This document shows positions 26,369-34,041 of a stretch of 64,000 nucleotides of DNA, in pieces (within the stretch, counting starts at the first letter, position 1; each line of letters begins with the position of its first letter). The DNA is taken from positions 1 through 64,000 of the forward strand of contig JAKBLM010000015.1 of NCBI GenBank assembly GCA_021832085.1, read 5' to 3'. The stretch comes from Acidobacteriota bacterium. Lineage in GTDB: Bacteria; Acidobacteriota; Terriglobia; Acidiferrales; UBA7541. The position numbers and the translations under genes are program-made. Under the pieces are notes generated by a model. It was not told the DNA's origin and did not search any database. It saw nothing but the letters and a program-made list of their open reading frames with translations.

Positions 26369-28153
26369 TCAGGCGCTCTTTCGGCGGGGGTGACGGAGAG
26401 GCTTGGCGCCGGGTTTCGCCCTCAGCTTCTTGCGGAACTGTTCGTAGGGAAGCGCGTTCAGCACGTCCGAGCGCTCGATCCAGCCGCGCCGCGCCATGCT
26501 CACACCGTATTTTATGTAGCTGAGGTTTTTGGTGCTGTGCGAATCGGTGGAGATCGTGATTTTGACGCCGCGCTCCTTGGCCATCCTCAGGTGGACATCG
26601 TTCAGATCGAGCCGGTCGGGATAGGCGTTGCATTCCATCGCAACATTGTGCTTTTTGGCCGCGTCAAGCACCTTTTCCATGTCGAAGGTGAATGCTTCGC
26701 GGCGCAGTAGCAGCCGCCCCGTAGGGTGGGCAATGATCTGTGTGTAGGGATTCTCGATCGCGGCGAGTATCCGCTCGGTCATCGCGACCGGATCCAGATT
26801 CATGAACGAATGGATCGAGACAACCACGACGTCGAGCTGAGCCAGCACTTCGTCGTCCAGATCGAGCTTGCCGTTTTTCAGGATGTCCACCTCGCTGCCC
26901 GCGAGCAGGTGAATGCCCTCGATTTTCTTGTCCGCCTCGTGAATCAGACGGATCTGCTCGAGCGTGCGCTTCTCGTCCAGCCCGTTGGCGACGGTGACCG
27001 CCTTGGAATGTTCGGTAATGGCGATGTATTCGTGCTCGAGCTGCTTGGCGGCCAGCGCCATTTCCTCGATCGTGTTCTTGCCGTCGCTGGCGACGGTGTG
27101 CATCTGCAGGTCGCCGCGAATGTCGCCAAGTTCGATCAGCTTCGGCAGCGTGCCTTTTGCCGCCGCCTCGATTTCGCCGGTGTTTTCGCGAAGCTCGGGC
27201 TCGATGAAGGCAAGGCCGAGCTTCTTATAAATTTCCGTTTCCGTCGTGCTCGCTACCGGCTTCTCGTCCTCGAGCGTGGCCAGTGCGTATTCGTTCAGCG
27301 TATAGCCCATCTTGTTGGCGCGGCTGCGCAGCGCGACGTTGTGCTCCTTCGATCCGGTGAAGTACATGAGCGCCGCGCCCCGGTGCTTCGCCTCAAGCAA
27401 CCGCACGTCCACTTGCATGCCGCTTTCCAGCCGGAAGCTGATCTTGTTTTCCCCGCGGGCCAGGATCTGCTCGATACTGGGGAAGGCCAGGATGTGTTCG
27501 GTGATCTCCTCGACCGTTTCTTTCGATCGCCGGCTGGCCAGCGTCAGCAGCAGGTCCAGATCGCCGATCGTTTCTTTTCGGCGGCGCAGGGAACCGGCGG
27601 GTTCGACCGCGCCGATCTTCTTGCCGAGCTTTTCGATGTGCGCCACCAGCGCCTGGGCCGTTTCGTCGGCATCGTGGATCAGGAAGCGGCCGGCAGCCTT
27701 CTTGAACGTCTCGGCGGCGCGCAGAATGTTCTGTTCGCTCTTCTCGCCGAAACCGGGCACGTCGCGCAGCTTGCCTTCGCGTGCCAGCCGCGCCACGTCC
27801 TCCACCGTGGCGGCGTGAAACTTCTTCCAGATCAGCGCCACCTTCTTCGGACCAAGCGATTGCAGGTCGAGCAGGTCGAGGATCGTTTCCGGATATTTTT
27901 TGAGGAGTTTGCGGCGCAGTGAATAGTCGCCGGTACCGAGGATTTCGCGGATGTGCTCGGCCAGCCCTTCGCCTATGCCGGGCAACTCGGTCAGCTTCTC
28001 CCCATTGCGCGCCAGCTCTTCCACGCGGTCGGAGAGGTTGTCGAGAAGTTCGGCGGCCTTCTCGTAGCTGCGGAAACGACCAATCGGGGCGCCGTCGATT
28101 TCGAGCAGTTGCGCAGTTTCCCGGAGGATCCGGGCCACCTCACGATTTTCCAT
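26369..28153 (-). CDS. polX: DNA polymerase X with PHP domain
   Basis: 594 residues. The N-terminal 8-kDa-type and helix-hairpin-helix part (LTELPGIGEGLAEHI, LQSLGPKKV, LRDVPGFGEKSE) binds DNA. The palm has GSLRRRKETIGDLDLLL, supplying two metal-binding Asp, and VDVRLLEAKHRGAALMYFTGSK. The C-terminal PHP domain (DLQMHTVASDG, ITEHSK, AGSEVDI, SIHS, AHPTGR, ISTDSHS) carries 3'-5' exonuclease and AP-endonuclease type chemistry. The enzyme fills short gaps in base-excision repair. ATG 28153 follows a TATAAT box by 8 bases with no Shine-Dalgarno, suggesting a leaderless transcript. A TTG nine bases earlier is the alternative. Confidence 0.93.
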   Translation of the reverse strand: MENREVARILRETAQLLEIDGAPIGRFRSYEKAAELLDNLSDRVEELARNGEKLTELPGIGEGLAEHIREILGTGDYSLRRKLLKKYPETILDLLDLQSLGPKKVALIWKKFHAATVEDVARLAREGKLRDVPGFGEKSEQNILRAAETFKKAAGRFLIHDADETAQALVAHIEKLGKKIGAVEPAGSLRRRKETIGDLDLLLTLASRRSKETVEEITEHILAFPSIEQILARGENKISFRLESGMQVDVRLLEAKHRGAALMYFTGSKEHNVALRSRANKMGYTLNEYALATLEDEKPVASTTETEIYKKLGLAFIEPELRENTGEIEAAAKGTLPKLIELGDIRGDLQMHTVASDGKNTIEEMALAAKQLEHEYIAITEHSKAVTVANGLDEKRTLEQIRLIHEADKKIEGIHLLAGSEVDILKNGKLDLDDEVLAQLDVVVVSIHSFMNLDPVAMTERILAAIENPYTQIIAHPTGRLLLRREAFTFDMEKVLDAAKKHNVAMECNAYPDRLDLNDVHLRMAKERGVKITISTDSHSTKNLSYIKYGVSMARRGWIERSDVLNALPYEQFRKKLRAKPGAKPLRHPRRKSA

Positions 28154-28161
28154 TGTTCCCA

Positions 28162-28167
28162 ATTATA
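28162..28167 (-). promoter_or_regulatory. Consensus -10 box abutting the polX start
   Basis: Minus strand TATAAT, then eight bases, then the polX ATG at 28153. The expected +1 is 28155, giving a leader of two bases. No -35 match was found at 16-18 bases spacing. Confidence 0.4.
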
Positions 28168-28199
28168 GGATGGAAGCGTGGCAAGGAGGTAGGTGGGAT

Positions 28200-28225
28200 C
28201 GCCGGCCCCAACGAAGAGGCCGGCG
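28200..28225 (-). terminator. GC-rich hairpin between the cold-shock gene and polX
   Basis: Minus strand CGCCGGCCTC, six-base loop TTCGTT, GGGGCCGGCG: a ten-base stem with one wobble. No T-run follows, so it is at best a factor-dependent terminator or an mRNA-stabilising 3' end for the cold-shock gene. Confidence 0.35.
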
Positions 28226-28268
28226 CCGGGCAAAGAAACGGGAAGCCAAAATGAATGACGGGTGAATT

Positions 28269-28493
28269 TCAGGATATTTTCATTACGTTGGCTGCCTGCG
28301 GTCCTTTCTGTCCCTGAACGATCTCAAATTCGACCGTTTCTCCCTCCTGCAGTGTACGATAACCGTCGCCCACGATTGCGCTGTAGTGGACGAACACATC
28401 ACTGCCGCCATCGCGGCCGATGAAGCCATAGCCTTTTGCGTTATTGAACCACTTAACCTGGCCCGTAACCTTTTCGGTTTCTCCTTCGTTCAT
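28269..28493 (-). CDS. Cold-shock domain protein (CspA family)
   Basis: 74 residues, single OB-fold cold-shock domain: [20 protein letters not shown] contains RNP1 (KGYGFI), DVFVHYSAI contains RNP2. It binds single-stranded RNA/DNA and melts RNA structure in the cytoplasm. The first eight residues (MNEGETEK) extend beyond the usual start of the fold. ATG 28493 has AGGAG 9 bases upstream. It has its own strong promoter and a structured leader of about 78 bases, both listed below, which is the usual arrangement for cold-inducible csp genes. Whether it is cold-induced here is inferred. Confidence 0.95.
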   Translation of the reverse strand: MNEGETEKVTGQVKWFNNAKGYGFIGRDGGSDVFVHYSAIVGDGYRTLQEGETVEFEIVQGQKGPQAANVMKIS

Positions 28494-28515
28494 TCCTTAC
28501 GCTCCTGTTTTCACG

Positions 28516-28559
28516 GTGGGAGAAGACAGAAAAAGCTCAGGAAGCATTTCTTCCCCCAC
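28516..28559 (-). promoter_or_regulatory. Structured cold-shock leader with two alternative hairpins
   Basis: In the untranslated leader GTGGGGGAAG (28550-28559) can pair with CTTCTCCCAC (28516-28525) in a ten-base stem with one wobble. The same GGAAG (28550-28554) can instead pair with the nearby CTTCC (28540-28544) as a small hairpin with a five-base loop. The two folds exclude each other. The ribosome site starts about 15 bases further on. This resembles thermo-responsive csp leaders, although the sequence differs from the E. coli one. Confidence 0.45.
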
Positions 28560-28577
28560 GGCGCGAAATGCGGGCCG

Positions 28578-28605
28578 AGTGTATCAAACTTGCATAAAGT
28601 GTCAA
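28578..28605 (-). promoter_or_regulatory. Strong promoter of the cold-shock gene
   Basis: Minus strand TTGACA (28600-28605), 16-base spacer, TACACT (28578-28583), preceded by TG one base upstream of the hexamer (extended -10). Predicted start near 28571. Confidence 0.65.
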
Positions 28606-28645
28606 GATACCAACGCACATCGGCCGTGCCTCGGCCGGAATCGAA

Positions 28646-29038
28646 CTAAAACGTTCGCGCGGTGACGATCAGGTAGATGGCCAGGGCCGCGCCAAAAAGA
28701 GCCGTGATCAACCCGACAAAGACGATTACCGCTCGCGCCGGCTTGAACTCGCCCGACTCCAGCCGGCGAAGTGTGACACGGTAACGGTAGAGCGCCACGA
28801 TCGCCATGAAAACGCCCATCCCCATGAAAGCCACGCCCATTATCATCGAGAGCCGGCCCTCCGCCGCGGTCCCGACCGAAGGTCGCAAGAACTGGCGCAG
28901 GAACAGGCCGAATTTGGCGACTACGAATCCGAAGACGATGACGCTGATGCTTGTGCGCACCCAAGCCAGGAAGGTGCGCTCGTTGGCCAGGTGGTCTCCG
29001 GCCTTGTCCGGTTTATTTGTCGTTGGTTGATCGCTCAT
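28646..29038 (-). CDS. DUF202/YidH-type small membrane protein
   Basis: 130 residues. The family signature LANERTFLAWVRTSISV lies at residues 18-34 and leads into the first of three membrane helices (about 28-48, 64-84, 103-124). An insertion of about 15 residues follows helix 1. Proteins of this family are small inner-membrane proteins of unknown biochemical role. The start overlaps the stop of the Nudix gene by four bases (ATGA), so translation is coupled to it. Confidence 0.85.
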   Translation of the reverse strand: MSDQPTTNKPDKAGDHLANERTFLAWVRTSISVIVFGFVVAKFGLFLRQFLRPSVGTAAEGRLSMIMGVAFMGMGVFMAIVALYRYRVTLRRLESGEFKPARAVIVFVGLITALFGAALAIYLIVTARTF

Positions 29039-29640
29039 CGGCTTGCCGGCCCCCGTTTGCGACGCCCCCTGCCGCCGGAGGGGCTGCGCCCGGCCAGGAA
29101 ACAGGAATAGTAGAGCAGCCCCGCGATGGTCTTGCCGTCGCGAATCGAACCGGTGCGAATGCGCCGCTCGAGCTCGGCCAGCGAGAAAGCGGCGGTCGAA
29201 ATCTTTTCGTCGGCATCCGGCTGTGCCGAGCCGGAGCCGGGCTTCAGTCCCTCGACCAGGTAGGTCACCATCCGCTCGCTCACAAAGCCCGGCGTGGGGA
29301 AAAAGTCGATCAGGCGGCGGAAACGCCGGCCCCGGTAGCCGGTCTCCTCCTCCAGTTCGCGCCGTGCCGCCCGTGCCGGGCTCTCGCCGCGCTCGATTCG
29401 ACCGGCCACCAGTTCCCAGAGGAATTGGCCGGTGGCATGGCGGTATTGCCGCACCAGCAGCACGCGCCCGTCGTCCAGCACGGGAACCAGCACGACCGAG
29501 CCGTAATGAACGACCACGTCTCGCGTCGCCTCGATGCCGCCCGGCTCCAGCACGTGATCTCTCCGCACGTCGAACACCGACCCGCGATATACCGTGCGGC
29601 TCGCAAGCACCCGTGCCCGCTTGCCGATTGCTTTTTTCAA
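29035..29640 (-). CDS. ADP-ribose pyrophosphatase-type Nudix hydrolase
   Basis: 201 residues. The Nudix box GRIERGESPARAARRELEEE lies at about residues 79-98, followed by TGY. A characteristic N-terminal beta domain (RTVYRGSVFDVRRDHVLEPGG) and the C-terminal FFPTPGFVSERMVTYLVEGL place it with NudF-type enzymes that split ADP-ribose or NDP-sugars to AMP and ribose-5-phosphate. The start is TTG at 29640 with GGGAGGG seven bases upstream; no in-frame ATG lies before the conserved domain. The last 20 residues are very basic. It is translationally coupled to the DUF202 gene and follows the PBP4 gene by 75 bases. Confidence 0.86.
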   Translation of the reverse strand: MKKAIGKRARVLASRTVYRGSVFDVRRDHVLEPGGIEATRDVVVHYGSVVLVPVLDDGRVLLVRQYRHATGQFLWELVAGRIERGESPARAARRELEEETGYRGRRFRRLIDFFPTPGFVSERMVTYLVEGLKPGSGSAQPDADEKISTAAFSLAELERRIRTGSIRDGKTIAGLLYYSCFLAGRSPSGGRGRRKRGPASR

Positions 29641-29715
29641 TCCACCCTCCCTTTTTTCAGAGACCTTCGGGCGACCATCCCGCTCTTCACCGACGGCTCA
29701 CGGCAAGTTGAAAGC

Positions 29716-31320
29716 CTACGGCCCAATCTCGTAGATCGCCGTGGCGATTTGGCCCAGCGTGCCGCCGACGGTTTTCTCGACGTCGTTGAGGCCGCTCATG
29801 GGGATGGAGACGCGGTTGACGTACAAGGCGAAATCGTAGTGCCGCCCGTTGGCGGAAGTCATATATCCGGCCAGGCCTTTGCCAGTCACCAGCATGTTGT
29901 CGTTGAGCCGGTCCTCGACATAGTAGGTGCCCGTTTTGGCAAAAACGTGGCCCGCGGCGGGCGAATGCACCTGGATGTTCCAGAGCGTGCCGTCGCGTCC
30001 GAGGATCGGCAGCGCCCGTTCGAACAGCGGGAAATTTTCCTGCTTCGCCATGAAGGCGAGATAGTGGCACATGAAATCCGGGGTGAAAAACGCCGCCTGG
30101 GATCCGCCGGCGCCGTCCGATTGCGACGCCCCGCTCAGGTCGAGTCCCGCTCGCTCCAGAAAGGCGTGTTCCAGGTCGAAGCCGGCCTGCAGGATGTGCT
30201 GGCGCGCATGGCCCAGCACCGCGCCGAGGATGTAGGGCGTCATGCTGGCGTGCAGGTTTTGGCTCACCTTCAGCGTTACCTTCACCTCCTGCGAAAAGGG
30301 CGGCGAGACGTGCTCGGCCACCAGATTCGCCGCGGTGTAGTCGCTTCGAAACAACGAGAAATCCACCGGCACCCCATAGGGAGCGTAATCCGCTTCGACG
30401 CCTTCATTACGCAGGGCCTGAACCAGCGTCATCTCGGCAAACCGGCTCGGCTGCGGCACCCGGTAGCTGTAGAGAATGCTCGGTCCACCCGCCGGAAGCG
30501 TGCCGGAAACGGTGACGATGTGCGAGCCGTTGAGCTGCTTCTCGTCACTCGACCAATTGATCGTCCGTTCGGAGCCGGAGGCCCCGGTCGTCGCCTGGTT
30601 CACGAACTGGGCATAGGCCGAAACGGGCGAGACGTGCAGATGCACCGGATCGCCCGGTTGCGCGCCGGGCGTCACGGTGACGTCAATCAGGTTGTCGTTG
30701 AGCGAGATCGGCGAAATCACCACGTCAGTGCCTTGTTCCCGCTTGCCCTCGGGAAACAGGCTGGCGTCAACGAGCACCTGTCCATCAATCCGCTTGATCC
30801 CGCGCGCGGCGATCTTGCGCGCCAACTCGTGGATCACCAGCAGCGGATCGCCTGGCACGGCCTTCGTGTACCGGCTCCCGTCATAGCAGTGGTCCACGTT
30901 TTCCCACGCGAGCGTTCCGTTCGGCCGGATACGGCCGGAAAGGTTCGGATCGCCGCTCGCCACCAGAATCAGATCTCCGTGCAGCGTGCCGTCGGGTGAA
31001 ATCGGGCCGGTGCGATAGACGCGCGTATGAAAGCGGAAATCGGCGCCGAGCAGCTCGAGTGCCGCGCCCTCTGTCACTAGCTTGGTCGTCGAAGCCGGAG
31101 TGAAGAGCTGCTGCGGATTCTTCGCGTAAACCACCCGGTTGCGGTCGAGCGAATAGACCTCGATCCCGAAACTCGCGTGCCGATAGACCGGCTGGCTGAT
31201 GATACGCCGCACCCGTGCTGCGAACGCCGCCGTCGATTGCGCGTAACCGGGAATGCACAGCAACAGAAAGACGCCCGCCACGATACCGTGGCGGCAAAGC
31301 CGTGCCGTCGATCTCTTCAT
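29716..31320 (-). CDS. dacB: PBP4-type D-alanyl-D-alanine carboxypeptidase/endopeptidase
   Basis: 534 residues, S13 family. The Sec signal MKRSTARLCRHGIVAGVFLLLCIPGYAQ is followed by the transpeptidase fold with the three class motifs: STTK (Ser77, Lys80) in LFTPASTTKLVTEG, SQN in KVSQNLHASM, and KTGT in HVFAKTGTYYVED. The large S13 insertion between the first two motifs is present (about 90-300). It would remove terminal D-Ala and cut cross-links in peptidoglycan in the periplasm. Its ATG overlaps the stop of the VanX fusion gene by four bases, so the two products are made together. GAGGTG upstream gives an additional ribosome site. Confidence 0.92.
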   Translation of the reverse strand: MKRSTARLCRHGIVAGVFLLLCIPGYAQSTAAFAARVRRIISQPVYRHASFGIEVYSLDRNRVVYAKNPQQLFTPASTTKLVTEGAALELLGADFRFHTRVYRTGPISPDGTLHGDLILVASGDPNLSGRIRPNGTLAWENVDHCYDGSRYTKAVPGDPLLVIHELARKIAARGIKRIDGQVLVDASLFPEGKREQGTDVVISPISLNDNLIDVTVTPGAQPGDPVHLHVSPVSAYAQFVNQATTGASGSERTINWSSDEKQLNGSHIVTVSGTLPAGGPSILYSYRVPQPSRFAEMTLVQALRNEGVEADYAPYGVPVDFSLFRSDYTAANLVAEHVSPPFSQEVKVTLKVSQNLHASMTPYILGAVLGHARQHILQAGFDLEHAFLERAGLDLSGASQSDGAGGSQAAFFTPDFMCHYLAFMAKQENFPLFERALPILGRDGTLWNIQVHSPAAGHVFAKTGTYYVEDRLNDNMLVTGKGLAGYMTSANGRHYDFALYVNRVSIPMSGLNDVEKTVGGTLGQIATAIYEIGP

Positions 31321-33818
31321 GGTTTTTGCACCTCGCTGTTTTGGACATTTGGCACACCGGAGATGGCCGGCGCGGGCTGCCGGGGCAATTCGGGAGGCCG
31401 AGGCACGGCGGGCGCCGCACCACGCGAAAGCTGCTGGAATGTCAGATTCAAAATCGGGTATTGGCGCCAATCCTTGTAATCGAAATGCCACCACTCGAAC
31501 CGGTAGACCGTAAAGCCCTCGCTCTCCATTGCCCGACGAAGCAGGTTTCGGTCCCAGCGCTGGAGCGATGTGCCGCCTGGATAAAAGGCGTAGGCACGCT
31601 CGCTCATCTCGTCGTAGTGGCTGGGCATCGGCACCGGCCGCCCGGTGGCCAGATCATACAGCGTCAGGTCCACGGCGCAGCCGCGATTATGAAGCGAGCC
31701 CTCGCGTGGATTCGCCACGAAGATCCGCAGATCCGGCGGCGTTGCGTCCCAGAACATCTTCGTCACGAACCAGGGGCGGTAGGCGTCGTGGATGAGCAGG
31801 CCGTAACCGCGCCGTTCCAGGCCGTGCGCCACGCGCACCAGCGCTTCGGCCGCCGGCCGCTCCAGATACGCTTTGGCTTCGCGATAGACCGGCGCGCCGA
31901 GGAAATCGTGGGTCGTGGCGTAGCGAATGTCGAGTTTGATCTTCGGATCGAGGGTTGCCACGTTCACTAGGTCCGGCTTGCGGAAATTCCCGGTTTCCAC
32001 CGGCGGCTTCGCGTGCAATGCCTCGCGCCGCAGCTCGGCGATCGGCTTCGTCGGATGGATATGGAAGAATTCGCCTTCCACGCCGCCGAGTTTCCTCCGC
32101 GCAAAGACCACCCCGCCCACGCGCACCGCCTTCGCTACGCCGTTCGGCCCGCGAAGGAAAACCGCGCGCTCGCTCTGATAGCGGCCGTAGCGCGGAAACT
32201 GATAGACGTTCGGCGAAATTTGTTGTAGCGGATCGTATTCGAACCAATCGGCCAGCGCCGTGAGCTTGCCGTCTTTTTCGAGGATGTACAGCGTGTCGTA
32301 ATCCGGTCCGTATTCCCCGATGAGTCGTTGCCACCGCGCCGGCAGCGGCTTCGGTTTTCGCCGCTCGACGAACGGATAGATCGTGTGCCCGATGCGGATG
32401 CCTCCAGGCAGCGGGTCGAGCTCGATGCCGTAGCCGAGCCGGCCGTCCAGGATCATCTCCTTGCCCATCTGCCGCACTTCCACCATCGGCCCGCCTTCGA
32501 TCGGCAGGAAAAACAGCCGGCCCTCCCGGTCGAAGAGATCGAACGCGGTAGCCAGCACGCCGTAGCGCCCGGCAAAGGAACGCGCGCTTCCTGGCGACAG
32601 TGCAGTGCTTTCGGGAATTTTCGGCATCCGGTGGCCGTGATGGGCAGCAAGCATCACCTGCAAGGCCGTTTCGGCGACGCGAATGGTCACGCCGTTCGCG
32701 CCCCCGAGAGACGTCACCGCGACCACACCCAGCTTCTGCCCCGGCAGCATGGCCAGTTCGGCGGAAAACCCATAGATCGAGCCGGAGCGGCTGGCCAGGC
32801 GGTGTCCATCCAGGCGCGAGACGCGAAAACCGAGGCCATAGCCGACGTGTTCGCCCGGCAGCGCAAACTGAGGCCGCCACATCTCGGCCAGGATGCGCCG
32901 GTCGAGCGGCGGCCGACGCTTGTCGGCAAAGAGCCACTCGAGAAACCGGCCGAGATCGATCACGTTGCTGCGAAGCCCTTCGGCTGGGGCAACGCCGAGC
33001 CGGAACGTGGGCGTCTTGATTCGCAGGCCGTCGTAACTCCACATCCGCCCTTCGGCTTGAAGCGCATCCAGCCGCGGAGACGGTCCAAAAGAGCTGTCGT
33101 CCATCCCCAAAGGCCCCAGCAAGGCGTGCCGCATGTACTCGGCAAAGGGTTGCCCGCGGCGCCGCTCGAGCAGGTAGCCGGCCACCGCCCCCGCAGAGTC
33201 GGAATTCTTGGGCTGCGTCGACGGCCAGAGGACAAGCCGCGTCTTGTTCAGGCTCGCGACGGTTTCCTCGAGCGACGGCTCGCTCGCGTCCGCGATGCCG
33301 CCGACCGGGGGCTCGCGCACGAGCCCCGAACGCCGGGCCAGCAGATCGCGCAGGGTGATTGGCGTGTTGTAAGGATTCTCCGGCTGGAAATCGGGAAGGT
33401 AGCGACTGACGGGGGCGTCGAGCGCGACCGCGCCGTGCTCGACCTGCTGGAGCACGGCCACATCGGTGAGCAGGTCGGAGATTGCGCCCACGCGATAGAC
33501 GGTGGCGGCCGTGGCGCTAATCTTGCGAGCCGGATCGGCGTAGCCAAAGCCCTTCGCCCAGACGATCCGGTCGTGGTCGACCAGGGCGATCGAAAAGGCT
33601 GGCAGTTTCTTTTCCCGCATCTGGCGCTCGATAAAGCGACCGAGCGTCAGCGCCGCCGCTTCGTAACGCGGCACCGGAGCGATCGTGCCGGGCTCCGGCT
33701 GAAGCGGCGCCGGGCTCGCACGCAAAGCAGCCCAGAGAACCGCCGGCAATGCCAACGCGATGAGCGCCGCGCCACCCAGGCGCCTTGTTCTTCGGCCTCG
33801 CGTGCGGTTGGCCTTCAA
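31317..33818 (-). CDS. Fusion: inactive beta-lactamase-fold domain plus VanX-type D-Ala-D-Ala dipeptidase
   Basis: 833 residues from TTG 33818 (GGGAG upstream), with a signal anchor at about 13-35. Residues about 55-390 form a class C beta-lactamase/DD-peptidase (serine hydrolase) fold. The nucleophile motif, normally SxxK as in FRIASVSK, reads YRVGAISD (Ala112..Asp115), and the YxN motif near WPSTQPKNSDSAG is lost as well, so this domain should not be catalytic. A middle segment (about 400-600) resembles the DUF3471-like C-terminal domain of such proteins. Residues about 600-800 are a VanX/M15D dipeptidase: DAYRPW, SLHNRGCAVD (His710, Asp717), EWWHF (Glu775, His778), with spacings 7, 58 and 3 exactly as in VanX. 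It would split D-Ala-D-Ala or related dipeptides outside the membrane. Operonic with dacB. Confidence 0.88.
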   Translation of the reverse strand: MKANRTRGRRTRRLGGAALIALALPAVLWAALRASPAPLQPEPGTIAPVPRYEAAALTLGRFIERQMREKKLPAFSIALVDHDRIVWAKGFGYADPARKISATAATVYRVGAISDLLTDVAVLQQVEHGAVALDAPVSRYLPDFQPENPYNTPITLRDLLARRSGLVREPPVGGIADASEPSLEETVASLNKTRLVLWPSTQPKNSDSAGAVAGYLLERRRGQPFAEYMRHALLGPLGMDDSSFGPSPRLDALQAEGRMWSYDGLRIKTPTFRLGVAPAEGLRSNVIDLGRFLEWLFADKRRPPLDRRILAEMWRPQFALPGEHVGYGLGFRVSRLDGHRLASRSGSIYGFSAELAMLPGQKLGVVAVTSLGGANGVTIRVAETALQVMLAAHHGHRMPKIPESTALSPGSARSFAGRYGVLATAFDLFDREGRLFFLPIEGGPMVEVRQMGKEMILDGRLGYGIELDPLPGGIRIGHTIYPFVERRKPKPLPARWQRLIGEYGPDYDTLYILEKDGKLTALADWFEYDPLQQISPNVYQFPRYGRYQSERAVFLRGPNGVAKAVRVGGVVFARRKLGGVEGEFFHIHPTKPIAELRREALHAKPPVETGNFRKPDLVNVATLDPKIKLDIRYATTHDFLGAPVYREAKAYLERPAAEALVRVAHGLERRGYGLLIHDAYRPWFVTKMFWDATPPDLRIFVANPREGSLHNRGCAVDLTLYDLATGRPVPMPSHYDEMSERAYAFYPGGTSLQRWDRNLLRRAMESEGFTVYRFEWWHFDYKDWRQYPILNLTFQQLSRGAAPAVPRPPELPRQPAPAISGVPNVQNSEVQKP

Positions 33819-34041
33819 CGGTGCTCCCGCTCGCTTTCCGGCCCTGCGATTTCCAGCGAATCCCGCCGGCGGCCGGCGCGGCGCGCCCCCGGTAGACTTT
33901 TCGCCGCAGGCGCGGAGGGGATATTGTACATACTTGGCGTAACGAGGTTGGCGCGGGCGGCGTCGGATGTAGTGCTGGAACGCTGGGAAGGGTAGCTGCT
34001 AGCCTGACGCGCGGCTCGGCCAAAGAAAAAGGGATAGGGAA

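Noticed and set aside
26604..27110. Loss of the first PHP His in PolX (DLQMHT)
   Set aside because: I recall Gln at this place in other PolX PHP domains, so it is not treated as a defect.
33474..33485. Functional beta-lactamase activity for the VanX fusion
   Set aside because: The positions of the nucleophile Ser and Lys are Ala and Asp; beta-lactam hydrolysis is not supported.
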